A stretch of DNA of 64,000 bases from Qipengyuania soli (GTDB lineage Bacteria > Pseudomonadota > Alphaproteobacteria > Sphingomonadales > Sphingomonadaceae): positions 1,364,001-1,428,000 of the forward strand of contig NZ_CP064654.1 in NCBI RefSeq assembly GCF_015529805.1. Direction: 5' to 3'. Position 1 is the first letter of the stretch. Every line of letters begins with the position of its first letter. The notes beneath the pieces were generated by a model. That model did not search any database, was not told where the DNA came from, and was given only the letters and a program-made list of their open reading frames with translations. The translations under genes and the position numbers were made by a program. This document shows, one piece after another, positions 17,505-26,477 of the stretch.

Positions 17505-18287
17505 TCAAGTCGCCAGCCAACGCAGCGACATGCATGACAAGCCCGCGTCGATCTTGCCGATTGCGGAAACGGGGAGCGCCATGGTGGTCACGCCGTGCGC
17601 CTCGACCAAATCTCTGATCCGGGGAAATTCCTCACCCACCAGGACCGTGTCCCTCACTCTGAGGAGGTTCGCACCCGCTGCTTCCTCAGCGGGGACAATC
17701 ACCCGCCGCATGCCACCGAACAGGGCGTCGTCGTCGAGTTCGGCAACGACAGCGACGGTTTCCTCTTCGATGAGCCCGCAACCCGTCTTGAAATGCAGCA
17801 CTCCAGCAGGCGTTGCGACCACCCTTCCCTTTCGACCCAACTGCGCCAGCGCCACGATCAGCGCCTCGGCTCCCGTCTGATCGGTCCGAGCAGATAGGCC
17901 GATCAACACTTCGCCGGGCGTAACGAGCACGTCGCCACCATCGACATGGCCTTCGATCAAGCTAAGGACTTGCGGGAAAAGTCTTTCGAGCGTCGGTGCG
18001 ATCTCGGCGACTTCGCCGGCCCTGCTCGGCGCTCCTGAATTGAGCAGGATCGCGCCTTCGCCGAACACCAGCGCCGGGTCCTCGACGAAGATCGAATCCG
18101 GATAATCTTCGAGCGGCTCGAGTATCTCGACGGCAAGGCCGAGCGAGCGCAGCGCTGCGGCGTAAGCCGTATGCTCGCGCAAGACATCGTCATAGGCAGG
18201 GCCGTCGTGGTCACCGTCACGCAGCCCCTGCGTCACGCTCTGTGAGGGAGCCCGCAGGAGCGCGTGGGTGAAATCGTAGACAGCCAG
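17505..18287 (-). CDS. DDAH-like pentein amidinohydrolase
   Basis: Dimethylarginine dimethylaminohydrolase family of the pentein fold, expected to hydrolyse methylated arginine to citrulline. FVEDPALVFG, GGDVL, VLHFKTG (catalytic His) and the C-terminal GLSCMSLRW (catalytic Cys) are in place. The usual ORF start is GTG 18236, but the frame upstream reads AVYDFTHALLRAPSQSVTQG, which matches the first beta strand of the family (FT.A..R.P..S). The only start codon for it is CTG at 18285-18287, 4 bases after the asd stop and 9 bases after AAGAAGG. I extend to that CTG as an inference; 260 residues. Confidence 0.8.
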   Translation of the reverse strand: MAVYDFTHALLRAPSQSVTQGLRDGDHDGPAYDDVLREHTAYAAALRSLGLAVEILEPLEDYPDSIFVEDPALVFGEGAILLNSGAPSRAGEVAEIAPTLERLFPQVLSLIEGHVDGGDVLVTPGEVLIGLSARTDQTGAEALIVALAQLGRKGRVVATPAGVLHFKTGCGLIEEETVAVVAELDDDALFGGMRRVIVPAEEAAGANLLRVRDTVLVGEEFPRIRDLVEAHGVTTMALPVSAIGKIDAGLSCMSLRWLAT

Positions 18288-18291
18288 GTCG

Positions 18292-19317
18292 TCAGCCCTT
18301 CTTGAGGCACTCGCGCCCGAGAAGCTCCGCGATCTGCACCGCGTTCAGCGCCGCGCCTTTGCGCAAATTGTCGGAGACGCACCACAGGTTGAGCCCGTTC
18401 TCGACCGTCGGATCCTCGCGCACGCGCGAAACATAGGTCGCGCTGTCGCCAGCCGCTTCGATCGGGGTCACGTATCCGCCGTCTTCGCGCTTGTCGACGA
18501 GCATGACGCCCGGCGCCTCGCGCAGGATTTCCATCGCCTGTTCGGCGCCCAGTTCGTTCTCGAACTCGATGCTGACGGCTTCGGAGTGGCCAACGAACAC
18601 CGGCACGCGCACGCAGGTGGCGGTGAGCTTGATCTTGGGATCGAGGATTTTCTTGGTCTCGACCACCATCTTCCACTCTTCCTTGGTCGACCCATCGTCG
18701 ATGAAGACGTCGATGTGCGGGATGACGTTGAAGGCGATCTGCTTGGTGAATTTCACCGGCTCTACCGGATCGCCGACGAAGATGTTGCGGCTCTGCTCGA
18801 ACAGCTCGTCCATCCCCGCCTTGCCCGCGCCGGAAACCGACTGATAGGTTGAGACGACCACGCGCTTGATCGTCGCCGCATCGTGCAGCGGCTTCAGCGC
18901 GACGACCAGCTGCGCGGTCGAGCAGTTGGGATTGGCGATGATGTTGCGCTTCTTGTAGTCGTGGATGGCGTGCGGATTCACTTCCGGCACGATCAGCGGC
19001 ACGTCGGGATCCATGCGGAACAGCGAGCTGTTGTCGATGACCACGCATCCGGCAGCCGCAGCCTTGGGCGCGTATTCCTTCGCCGGACCGCTGCCCGCCG
19101 CAAACAGGGCGATGTCCCAGCCATTCCAGTCGAAGTGCTCGATGTTCTGGCATTTGAGCATCTTGCCGGTGTCGCCGAATTCGACTTCCGAGCCGACCGA
19201 TCGGCTCGAGGCGACAGCTGCCACCTCGTCACAGGGAAACTCGCGCTCGGCGAGCACCATCATCATTTCGCGTCCGACATTCCCGGTCGCGCCGACCACG
19301 GCAACACGATAGCCCAA
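18292..19317 (-). CDS. asd: Aspartate-semialdehyde dehydrogenase
   Basis: NADPH-dependent reduction of aspartyl phosphate, the branch step to lysine/DAP, threonine and methionine. 341 residues from a TTG (19315-19317) with GGAG seven bases upstream. GATGNVG is the nucleotide loop; NPNCST holds catalytic Cys132; the histidine lies in the RVPVFVGHSEAV segment. The longer ORF start at 19488 lies inside the peptidase gene and lacks homology. Confidence 0.95.
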   Translation of the reverse strand: MGYRVAVVGATGNVGREMMMVLAEREFPCDEVAAVASSRSVGSEVEFGDTGKMLKCQNIEHFDWNGWDIALFAAGSGPAKEYAPKAAAAGCVVIDNSSLFRMDPDVPLIVPEVNPHAIHDYKKRNIIANPNCSTAQLVVALKPLHDAATIKRVVVSTYQSVSGAGKAGMDELFEQSRNIFVGDPVEPVKFTKQIAFNVIPHIDVFIDDGSTKEEWKMVVETKKILDPKIKLTATCVRVPVFVGHSEAVSIEFENELGAEQAMEILREAPGVMLVDKREDGGYVTPIEAAGDSATYVSRVREDPTVENGLNLWCVSDNLRKGAALNAVQIAELLGRECLKKG

Positions 19318-19336
19318 TTCAACACTCCATCGGTAA

Positions 19337-19359
19337 GGAGACGCGGAAATAGCGTCTCC
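19337..19359 (-). promoter_or_regulatory. Hairpin in the asd leader
   Basis: A perfect 8-bp stem (19337-19344 with 19352-19359) with a 7-base loop sits 20 bases before the asd TTG start on the minus strand. A second, looser inverted repeat (19362-19370 with 19395-19403) lies just upstream and overlaps the stop of the peptidase gene. Neither has a T run, so they look less like terminators than like leader or mRNA-stability structures. Confidence 0.5.
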
Positions 19360-19402
19360 CGGCGCTTTCGCAATGGCAGAGGCGCTATCGCATACGAAAG
19401 CG

Positions 19403-21646
19403 CTACTCGGGCGGGGTAACCCCATGCGCCTCGAGGAAACGAAATACCGTGTTATAGCGGTGCGGCGAAATCTTCTCGCCGGCGACACGGTGAGTATACC
19501 CGGGATAGAGCATCATTTCGAACGGGACGTTGGCGGCCTGCATTTCGGCAATGACCGCCGTAGCGTTCTCGAACACGACATTGTCGTCGGCCATGCCATG
19601 GATGACGAGCAGCGGGTCGGTGATCTTGACCGCATCCGCCAGCGCCGAGGACTTGGCATAGGCTGCTCCGTCCTTTTCCGGCGTCCCCATGTAGCGCTCG
19701 GTATAATGGGTGTCATAGAGCTCCCACTTGGTCACTGGGGCGCCGCTGATGCCTGCGGCGTAGAGGCCCGGATCGGCCTCCAGCATCTTGAGCGTCATGT
19801 ATCCGCCGTATGACCAGCCATCGATGGCGATCTTGTCGGGATCGACGAAGGGGAGCGTCTTCAAGTACTCGCCCCCCGCCTTCTGGTCGGCGACCTCGAC
19901 CCCGCCCATGGCGCGATAGATCGGCTGTTCGAACCTGACGCCGCGATTGGCGCTGCCGCGGTTGTCGAGCGCAAACCAGATGTAACCCCCGTCGACTATC
20001 GCCTGCCGCAGCGCACCGTCCCATGCCTTGCTGACGATCTGCGGCCCCGGTCCGCCATAGTGATAGAAATAGACCGGGTAGCGTTTGCCGGGCGCCATCT
20101 CGGGCGTGACCATCTCCCAATGGAGCGGGGTGCCGTCAGCGGCTGGAATGGTGCCATATTGCACCGGCCTGTGGCTGGCGAGGTAGGGGGCGTAGGGGTG
20201 CGAGGCGTCGAGCGCATTCTCCTCGATCCAGGCGATACGCTGCCCGTTCTGGTCGGCCAGGAAGCTCTGCGGCGGAGTGTCGTCGTTCGATCGTGTGACC
20301 AACAGCGTCTGCCCGTTCTTGTCCATGCTCGCTGCATTCGAGAACGCCGGGTCGGTCAGCCGAGCCGGTTTCCCGCCAGTCAGGGGAATCGAGTAGATCT
20401 GCGGCGCCAACACCGAGTCCTTGGTTCCGCGAAAGAACGCGAGGCCCTTCTTCTGGTCGATCCCGACAAGGTCGGTCACGACCCACTCGCCCTTGGTCAA
20501 CTGCGTCCACTTGCCTTTACGGAACAAGTAGAGGTGTCCGTATCCGTCGCGTTCGGACCACCACAGCAGCGATCGGTCAGCGAGCCATTTGTAGTTGTCG
20601 CTGAGGTTGATCCAGTAGTCCTTCATCGCCGCGTGTTCGGTGAACAACACGCTGGTCTTGCCGGTCGCCGGATCGACCTTGAGCATGTCGAGAACGGTCT
20701 GCTCGCGGTTCTGGCGCTGGACGTAGAGTGCTTCGCCATCAGGCGACCAATCGACCCGGGCGAGGTAGATGTCGGTATTTTCGCCAAGGTCGACCTTCAC
20801 TCGGTTCTGACCATCGGGATCCATCACATAGAGTTCGACCACCGCGTTGGCGCTGCCTGCGACAGGATAGCGCTGCTCGTAAACCTTGGTCCCCATTGCG
20901 CCGATCGCTGCGCGCGTGACGACACCGACCATGCTCTCGTCGAACCGCTCGACTACGAGGCGCTTGTCATCGGGTGACCACCAGTAGCCCGACAGGCGTG
21001 CCATTTCCTCTTGCGCGACGAATTCCGCTTCACCCCAGCGAATGTCCTCGCCTTCCTTCGGCGTTACCGGCGCGGCATCCTTGCCGATCTCGCCGACCCA
21101 CAGCTGGCGGTCGCGCACGAATGACACATAGCGCCCGGTGTCGCTGACCCCGGGATTGAGTTCGCTCTCCTCCGTATCGGTCAGGCGGACGATCTCGCCA
21201 TCGAGCCGAGCGAGGATGAGGTCGCCGTCGAGTGGCACCAGTATGCCCTTGCCGTCGGACGTCCACTGGTAGTCGATGATGCCCTTGAGGTTGCCGACCC
21301 GCGCGCGCTCGCGCTGCATCTTCTCGTCTTCGCTGAGTTCGCGGCCCGATCCCAATTTCTCGCTGTCGACCAGCATCGACCACGCCATGGTCTCGCGGTC
21401 ATAGGCCCACAGGTCGTAGCGTTCCTTATCCTCGGCCCGGTTGCGCAGGAGGGTCAGATAGCGTCCGTCGGGCGACAGCTTAGCCTTGCGCGGGGCCGGC
21501 CCGTCGAGCGAGGGCGAGGCAAAGACGCGTTCGAAGGTCAGCTCCATGGGGGCGGTTTCCTGCTTGTTGGTGACGGATTGCGCAGCAAGCGGCGCAGCAA
21601 GGCAAGTGCCCAGCGCCAGAGCGGTGGCAAGGATCGGTTTTCGCAA
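19403..21646 (-). CDS. DPP-IV-type S9 family peptidase
   Basis: Prolyl dipeptidyl-peptidase of 747 residues. TTG start at 21646 preceded by AGGAG; the signal peptide (LRKPILATALALGTCLAAPLAAQ) then directs it to the periplasm. An eight-bladed propeller domain is followed by the hydrolase domain with GWSYGGY (Ser612), DDNV (Asp) and GYTHR (His). The ORF can be read 28 codons further upstream, which would mask the signal. Removes X-Pro dipeptides from oligopeptides. Confidence 0.92.
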   Translation of the reverse strand: MRKPILATALALGTCLAAPLAAQSVTNKQETAPMELTFERVFASPSLDGPAPRKAKLSPDGRYLTLLRNRAEDKERYDLWAYDRETMAWSMLVDSEKLGSGRELSEDEKMQRERARVGNLKGIIDYQWTSDGKGILVPLDGDLILARLDGEIVRLTDTEESELNPGVSDTGRYVSFVRDRQLWVGEIGKDAAPVTPKEGEDIRWGEAEFVAQEEMARLSGYWWSPDDKRLVVERFDESMVGVVTRAAIGAMGTKVYEQRYPVAGSANAVVELYVMDPDGQNRVKVDLGENTDIYLARVDWSPDGEALYVQRQNREQTVLDMLKVDPATGKTSVLFTEHAAMKDYWINLSDNYKWLADRSLLWWSERDGYGHLYLFRKGKWTQLTKGEWVVTDLVGIDQKKGLAFFRGTKDSVLAPQIYSIPLTGGKPARLTDPAFSNAASMDKNGQTLLVTRSNDDTPPQSFLADQNGQRIAWIEENALDASHPYAPYLASHRPVQYGTIPAADGTPLHWEMVTPEMAPGKRYPVYFYHYGGPGPQIVSKAWDGALRQAIVDGGYIWFALDNRGSANRGVRFEQPIYRAMGGVEVADQKAGGEYLKTLPFVDPDKIAIDGWSYGGYMTLKMLEADPGLYAAGISGAPVTKWELYDTHYTERYMGTPEKDGAAYAKSSALADAVKITDPLLVIHGMADDNVVFENATAVIAEMQAANVPFEMMLYPGYTHRVAGEKISPHRYNTVFRFLEAHGVTPPE

Positions 21647-21943
21647 AGCTTCTCTCCTGGCGACAGGCAAAGCCTGATGCCGAGGAGCGGCTCCAGTGGC
21701 AAGTCGAAGCACCGGGCGGAGGAAAATCATGCCTAATTTCGCCTTAAGCGCGCTTCCTTAAATCCCCTTAACATCCGGCTGCGACAAAGGCCTCGTCGTC
21801 ACGGGGCGTTTCCGGCTCACTAGTTCCGCGGCGGCACCATCGAAGGGGAGCCAATACCGGCTCCTTCACGATCCCCACGCAAAAGGGCGGCCCCCGCAAG
21901 GGAGCCGCCCTTTATACTTTCCCGTCCTTGCGGAAAGGAGGAA
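21647..21943. other. Non-coding gap between the DPP peptidase and rplS
   Basis: About 300 bases without a gene. It holds the rplS terminator (21881-21913) and, nearer 21650-21780, the probable promoter region of the minus-strand peptidase gene, although I could not pick a convincing -35/-10 pair. Confidence 0.6.
21881..21913 (-). terminator. Terminator after rplS
   Basis: Perfect 10-bp stem (21882-21891 with 21904-21913) with a T run on the minus-strand side. It ends the trmD-rplS transcript. Confidence 0.85.
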
Positions 21944-22312
21944 TTACGCCTTGGGCGCGTTGACCTTGCGCTCGGCGATACGAGCGCGCTTGCCGGTGCG
22001 GCCACGCAGGTAATAGAGCTTGGCGCGACGCACGACGCCGCGGCGGACCACGGTGATGCTGTCGACGATCGGCGAGTAGAGCGGGAACACGCGTTCCACG
22101 CCTTCACCGAAGCTCATCTTGCGGACAGTGAAGTTGCTGCCCATGCCGCGGTTCGAGCGGGCAATGACAACGCCTTCGAAATTCTGGACGCGCTCACGGG
22201 TGCCTTCGACAACCTTCACGCCGACGCGCACGGTGTCACCGGCGCGGAATTCGGGAATGTCCTTCCCGAGGTTCTCGATGGCTTCCGCCTCGAGCTGCTG
22301 AATGAGGTTCAT
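21944..22312 (-). CDS. rplS: 50S ribosomal protein L19
   Basis: 122 residues. [23 protein letters not shown] and [19 protein letters not shown] are diagnostic of L19, which sits at the subunit interface. It follows trmD by 12 bases, the usual order; the C-terminal NAPKA is typical of the group. Confidence 0.98.
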   Translation of the reverse strand: MNLIQQLEAEAIENLGKDIPEFRAGDTVRVGVKVVEGTRERVQNFEGVVIARSNRGMGSNFTVRKMSFGEGVERVFPLYSPIVDSITVVRRGVVRRAKLYYLRGRTGKRARIAERKVNAPKA

Positions 22313-22324
22313 TGAACCATATCC

Positions 22325-23050
22325 TTAGTCTTTTCGCCGCGCGCCAGAGGCAGGTCGGTCCCGAGCGTCACTGTAACGCTCCCAAAGGTCCGGCCTGCGT
22401 AACCGAGTGTCTTCTTCGCTCCTTGCCTTGCGCCAAGCAGCGATTTTCGCATGATCCCCCGATCGCAGCACTTCAGGGATCGTGCGCCCTTCCCATTCCT
22501 GAGGTCGGGTATATTGCGGGTATTCCAGGAGACCGTCCTCGAACGACTCCTCGTGCCCGCTTGTGGGCGCGCCCATTACCCCCGGAAGCAGGCGAATGCA
22601 AGCGTCGAGAATCGCCAGCGCGGCGGGCTCTCCGCCCGAGAGGACGATGTCCGCCAGCGACACCTGCTCGACCTGCGGAAAAGCCTCGAAAATGCGCTCG
22701 TCGAAGCCTTCGAAACGACCGCACAGGATGGTCAACCCCGGACCGGCAGCGATCTCGCGAATGCGTTCCTGAGTGATCGGTTTCCCGCGCGGAGTCATTG
22801 CGAGTATCGGTCGGTCATCTGCAACGCTCGCAAGCGCTGCTCCGATGACGTCAGGCTTGAGCACCATCCCTGCCCCACCACCCGCCGGTGTATCGTCCAC
22901 GGTGCGATGCTTGTCCTTCGCGAAATCGCGAACCTGGACCGCCTCGCACGACCAGTCGCCGCGCTCCATTGCCCTCCCGGCGAGCGAAACGCCGAGCGGG
23001 CCCGGAAACATTTCGGGATAGAGTGTAAGGATGGTCGCGGCGAAACTCAT
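22325..23050 (-). CDS. trmD: tRNA (guanine-37-N1)-methyltransferase
   Basis: SAM-dependent methylation of G37 in tRNAs, needed to prevent frameshifting. 241 residues; [16 protein letters not shown] and the [17 protein letters not shown] segment belong to the trefoil-knot SPOUT fold. In this genome rimM and trmD are parted by three genes, one of them on the opposite strand, so trmD-rplS must have its own promoter in 23051-23106. Confidence 0.97.
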   Translation of the reverse strand: MSFAATILTLYPEMFPGPLGVSLAGRAMERGDWSCEAVQVRDFAKDKHRTVDDTPAGGGAGMVLKPDVIGAALASVADDRPILAMTPRGKPITQERIREIAAGPGLTILCGRFEGFDERIFEAFPQVEQVSLADIVLSGGEPAALAILDACIRLLPGVMGAPTSGHEESFEDGLLEYPQYTRPQEWEGRTIPEVLRSGDHAKIAAWRKARSEEDTRLRRPDLWERYSDARDRPASGARRKD

Positions 23051-23106
23051 GCGCCGCCGCCTAGCGCCTCACGCAACGCTTTGCCATCCCGCGCGTTCAA
23101 GCGCGC

Positions 23107-24027
23107 ATGAGCGACCAAATCGACGACTGCATCATCGTTGGCGCAGGGCCGGCCGGCCTGACCGCAGCGATATACCTTGCCCGCTACCACCTCTCGATCC
23201 GCCTGTTCGACTGCGGGACGAGCCGCGCAAGCTGGATCCCGACGAGCCACAACCACGCCGGGTTTCCCGATGGCATCCATGGTGAGGACTTGCTCGAGAG
23301 GATGCGGGAGCAGGCAGCGCGCTACGGCGCCCTGAGGGAACCCAAGCGGGTGACCGACCTCAAAAAGGACGGGAAGGTCTTCATCGTCACCTGTGACGAC
23401 CTGGAATTTCGCGCACGCAGCGTCCTGCTCGCCACGGGTGTCGTCAACAATCGCCCCGATGGCATCGACGCGCAATTGCACGACGAGGCGATGAGTCGCG
23501 GCCTCATTCGCTATTGCCCCGTCTGCGACGGTTACGAGGTCACCGACAAGAAGGTCGCGGTCATCGGCACGGGCGACCATGGCACGGCCGAGGCGCAATT
23601 CATCCGCACCTATACTGCCGACCTGACGCTGGTTTCGCCGGGGGGCGACCATGATCTTTCCGAGCAGTGCTCCAAGGCGCTCGAAACCGCCGGGATAGCA
23701 AGGGTCGCCGGCCCTTGTGGCGGCTTCGCTATCGAGAACGGCCGGATCGCATTCGACACCGCCGAAGGCCGAATGCATTTCGATTCGATGTACCCCGCCC
23801 TCGGTTCGGTCGTCCGCTCGGGCCTTGCCGTCTCGTGCGGTGCGAAAGTGGGCGAGGATGACTGCATCATCGTCGACGATCACATGGAAACGAGCGTGCC
23901 GGGCCTCTTCGCGGCAGGCGATGTCGTCATCGGCCTCGACCAGATCAGCCATGCGATGGGTCAGGCAGGCGTGGCCGCCACGACAATCCGCAACCACCTT
24001 GCTGAAGAGCGACCTCTCAGGCGCTAA
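23107..24027 (+). CDS. Thioredoxin-reductase-like flavoprotein
   Basis: 306-residue FAD/NAD(P)-binding protein. GAGPAG (12-17) binds FAD, the redox pair is CPVC at 137-140, as in thioredoxin reductases, and the C-terminal GDV segment binds FAD. Lies on the plus strand in the middle of the minus-strand rimM-trmD block and overlaps the stop of the TIGR04222 gene by 3 bases. The genome very probably has another, main trxB, so this one could serve a dedicated partner. Confidence 0.9.
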   Translation: MSDQIDDCIIVGAGPAGLTAAIYLARYHLSIRLFDCGTSRASWIPTSHNHAGFPDGIHGEDLLERMREQAARYGALREPKRVTDLKKDGKVFIVTCDDLEFRARSVLLATGVVNNRPDGIDAQLHDEAMSRGLIRYCPVCDGYEVTDKKVAVIGTGDHGTAEAQFIRTYTADLTLVSPGGDHDLSEQCSKALETAGIARVAGPCGGFAIENGRIAFDTAEGRMHFDSMYPALGSVVRSGLAVSCGAKVGEDDCIIVDDHMETSVPGLFAAGDVVIGLDQISHAMGQAGVAATTIRNHLAEERPLRR

Positions 24028-24863
24028 CCGCCACAGCCGCCGCAGCCGCCCCCGCACCCTCCATCGCCTCCACCGTCGCTGCTGCTTCCGCTGTCGGAGG
24101 AATAGCCACCGTCCGGACCGGAGCTGGCCGCCTGGCGCATCGAATGGAGTTGGGCAAAGGGTGTGCCGGCAAGGATCGCGGTACCGAACAGCGCGACCCC
24201 GAGGCCGAGTTCCCCATCCGTGGGCGCGGTCTTCAATCGGATCGACTGGTCCTGCACTTCCTTTACTGCCCGCTGTCCTGCGCGCGTACGGGGATCGAGG
24301 ACGGCAAACCGCCACACGGCGAGGACCAGGGTGATGAAAAGCATTGTCGAGAGAAAGCCGGTCGGTTCGCCCAGTGCCTGACCCGCCTCCTTGCGGTACC
24401 AGCCGATGGTGAGGACCACGAGATAGGGCACAGTGCCGATCAGACGCATCGTCCAGCGGCTGCCGCTGTCCATCATAAGCTCGCGGCCCGCGAGGCTCTG
24501 CTTGATGTCCTGCAGGTATGGCTTGAGCGTCGTGTAAGCCTCGGTGATCCCGAACTCGCCAACCTTCGCCGTCAGCGCCCGCTCGCCCGGAGTGGTCCCG
24601 CCCTGACGCACCACCCGCAGCTTGTTTTCGCTTCCGTCCTCAATTTCCCCTCTGCCCAGCAACCAGGCGAGAGTGGCCTCGGTATAGCGCTTGGGGCCAC
24701 CGGCTAGGAAAGCGAGTTCGCCGGGATCGCTGACCCGTTGGTCGCGCCCTTCAGCCCTCAGGAAGTTCGGCAGCCACCAACCCGCGATGATCGCCATCGC
24801 CATCAATGTCCCGAAGAACATCAGGAATTCGCTGCCGGAATATGCGGAAAAGCCGGAGATCAT
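24024..24863 (-). CDS. TIGR04222-domain membrane protein with Cys/Gly tail
   Basis: 279 residues. An N-terminal membrane helix ([19 protein letters not shown]), a soluble domain with FLAGGP and a [13 protein letters not shown] segment, two more hydrophobic helices, and a disordered tail from about residue 250: Ser/Asp/Gly-rich, then CGGGCGGCGG with three cysteines. TIGR04222 has no known function. The stop overlaps the convergent thioredoxin-reductase-like gene and the start is 2 bases behind the stop of the glycine-rich-domain gene. Confidence 0.85.
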   Translation of the reverse strand: MISGFSAYSGSEFLMFFGTLMAMAIIAGWWLPNFLRAEGRDQRVSDPGELAFLAGGPKRYTEATLAWLLGRGEIEDGSENKLRVVRQGGTTPGERALTAKVGEFGITEAYTTLKPYLQDIKQSLAGRELMMDSGSRWTMRLIGTVPYLVVLTIGWYRKEAGQALGEPTGFLSTMLFITLVLAVWRFAVLDPRTRAGQRAVKEVQDQSIRLKTAPTDGELGLGVALFGTAILAGTPFAQLHSMRQAASSGPDGGYSSDSGSSSDGGGDGGCGGGCGGCGG

Positions 24864-24865
24864 GT

Positions 24866-25417
24866 CTAACTCCCTGCGACCAGCAGGGCGCCGACAAAGA
24901 GCAAGGTCCCTGCCATGGGGATGATTATCAGCCAGTTTCGTGACAGGACCATGACGTCTTTCGGGTTCACCCGAAAAGCCTTGGGGTCGATCGCAAAGCG
25001 CCTCTGAGCATCGCGCCAGATGTCGGGTGGCGGAGGCTCGCCGAAAGCTTCCTCGTAACTCTTCAGCGTCGCGGCATACTGGTCATAGTAGCGCCTTCGC
25101 TCGACCGCCCCGCCGGCGGTAGGGCCATGGTGGAGGCTCATCCCGAGAACGTCAGGACAAAAACGCTCCCAGTAATCGCGGCTGTAGGTGAGGTGCAGGT
25201 GCCAGGCCTGGTCGACAGCATCGGACGGAGTAACCTCGTGCCCGGAAGTTACTGCGAGATAGCAGAAGCGTTTGTACTCGCGGATTACGCGCTCGGCGAA
25301 TTGCAGCGTCCAACGGTTCTCGCGCGCGAGACGCTGGGCAAAGGTCAGCGATGCGGTGGGAGGGCCGATCTCGTAGGCGGCAAGGCGCTGCCAGAGGTCT
25401 GAGGCGACGGCGGACAT
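24866..25417 (-). CDS. Glycine-rich-domain-like (GRDP/DUF1399-type) protein
   Basis: 183 residues. The VDQAWHLHLTYSRDYWERFC segment (DxxWHxHxxxxxxY) is the hallmark of the GRDP/DUF1399 family; a membrane helix lies at the end (WLIIIPMAGTLLFVGALLVAGS), so the protein is probably a cytoplasmic domain with a C-terminal anchor. Starts 6 bases after the rimM stop and is followed after 2 bases by the TIGR04222 gene, so both are likely translated from the rimM transcript. Function unknown. Confidence 0.75.
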   Translation of the reverse strand: MSAVASDLWQRLAAYEIGPPTASLTFAQRLARENRWTLQFAERVIREYKRFCYLAVTSGHEVTPSDAVDQAWHLHLTYSRDYWERFCPDVLGMSLHHGPTAGGAVERRRYYDQYAATLKSYEEAFGEPPPPDIWRDAQRRFAIDPKAFRVNPKDVMVLSRNWLIIIPMAGTLLFVGALLVAGS

Positions 25418-25423
25418 CGCCGA

Positions 25424-25912
25424 CTACCTATCCCAGAATGCCTCCGAAATCACTAACCGGCTCGCATCCCACTTGGGCACGGCCTGCTCGGTCAGCGGGA
25501 CCATGAACTTCTTGCCGTCGGGCTTCTCGATTTCGACGATGTCGGTGGCGCCGAAATTCTCGACCGCGCAGACCCGTCCGACATCCTCGCCCGTGTCGGT
25601 TACGACAGGCAGGTCGAGGAGGTCGGAGAAATAGAATTCCCCCTCCTCCAGCCCTGGAAGCTCTTCACGGGAAACGGAAAGGGCGGTGCCGCGCAGCTGC
25701 TCCGCCATGGTGCGATCCGACACCTCGGCAAAGCGCGCGATGGCACCGCCCTTGTTGTCGCTGCGGATCTTTACGAGGGTCAGCGAACCATCGTTGAAGC
25801 TCTTGTGCGATTTGAGGGCATCGAGCCCCTCGCCCAACAGCTTCAGGCGGACTTCGCCCGCCACGCCATGCGCGCCGGTGACGGCGGCCAGCGTGAGGGG
25901 CTTGTCCGACAT
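25424..25912 (-). CDS. rimM: Ribosome maturation factor RimM
   Basis: 162 residues; 16S processing factor that binds S19. N-terminal LAAVTGAHGVAGEVRLK and C-terminal PRC-barrel with KFMVPLTEQAVPKWD are visible. Follows rpsP by 9 bases, the normal order. Confidence 0.96.
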   Translation of the reverse strand: MSDKPLTLAAVTGAHGVAGEVRLKLLGEGLDALKSHKSFNDGSLTLVKIRSDNKGGAIARFAEVSDRTMAEQLRGTALSVSREELPGLEEGEFYFSDLLDLPVVTDTGEDVGRVCAVENFGATDIVEIEKPDGKKFMVPLTEQAVPKWDASRLVISEAFWDR

Positions 25913-25921
25913 GGGAAAGGC

Positions 25922-26443
25922 TTACTCGGCCTTTTCTTCGGCTGCGTCTTCGGCCGGAGCCTCTTCAGCAGCAGCTTCCTCAGCGGGAGCTTCCTCAGCG
26001 GCAGCTTCTTCGGCCGGAGCTTCTTCGGCAGCGACTTCTTCAGCGGCAGCTTCTTCAGCCGGTGCGTTGGCTTCTTCCTCGGCAGCCTTGGCAGCTTCCT
26101 CGGCTTCGGCAGCCTTGGCAGCCTTCTCTTCAGCGCGTTCCTTGGCAGCTTCGCCCGGTTCGCCCTTCTTCGGGTTGTTGCGCGGTGCACGCTCAAGGAC
26201 GCCGGCGGCGTCGAGGAAGCGGTGGACGCGGTCGGTCGGCTTGGCGCCAACGCTCAGCCAGTGACGTGCACGGTCTTCGTCGAGCTTCACGCGCTCGCCC
26301 GAATCCTTCGGCAGCATCGGGTTGTAGGTGCCGATCTGCTCGAGGTACTTGCCGTCACGCGGGCTGCGCGTGTCGGAGACGACGATGCGGTAGTAAGGAC
26401 GCTTCTTGGCGCCACCGCGCGAAAGACGGATTGCAACTGCCAT
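25922..26443 (-). CDS. rpsP: 30S ribosomal protein S16 with long acidic tail
   Basis: Ribosomal protein S16. The first 85 residues ([27 protein letters not shown], then [15 protein letters not shown]) are the core. The remaining 85 or so are unusually long: an Ala/Glu/Lys helix and then a 10-residue unit ([10 protein letters not shown]) repeated about three times. Extended S16 is common in alphaproteobacteria, but the 30-bp DNA repeat behind it is still in register and so may be length-variable. Follows ffh by 34 bases. Confidence 0.97.
   Translation of the reverse strand: MAVAIRLSRGGAKKRPYYRIVVSDTRSPRDGKYLEQIGTYNPMLPKDSGERVKLDEDRARHWLSVGAKPTDRVHRFLDAAGVLERAPRNNPKKGEPGEAAKERAEEKAAKAAEAEEAAKAAEEEANAPAEEAAAEEVAAEEAPAEEAAAEEAPAEEAAAEEAPAEDAAEEKAE
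25951..26040. repeat. Three in-register 30-bp tandem units in the rpsP tail
   Basis: Units 25951-25980, 25981-26010 and 26011-26040 with a partial fourth to about 26066. They differ at scattered, mostly third-codon positions and encode the Ala/Glu repeat at the S16 C-terminus. Confidence 0.85.
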
Positions 26444-26477
26444 TTGATATTACCTTTCGAATGTAAACGTCTGAAAC

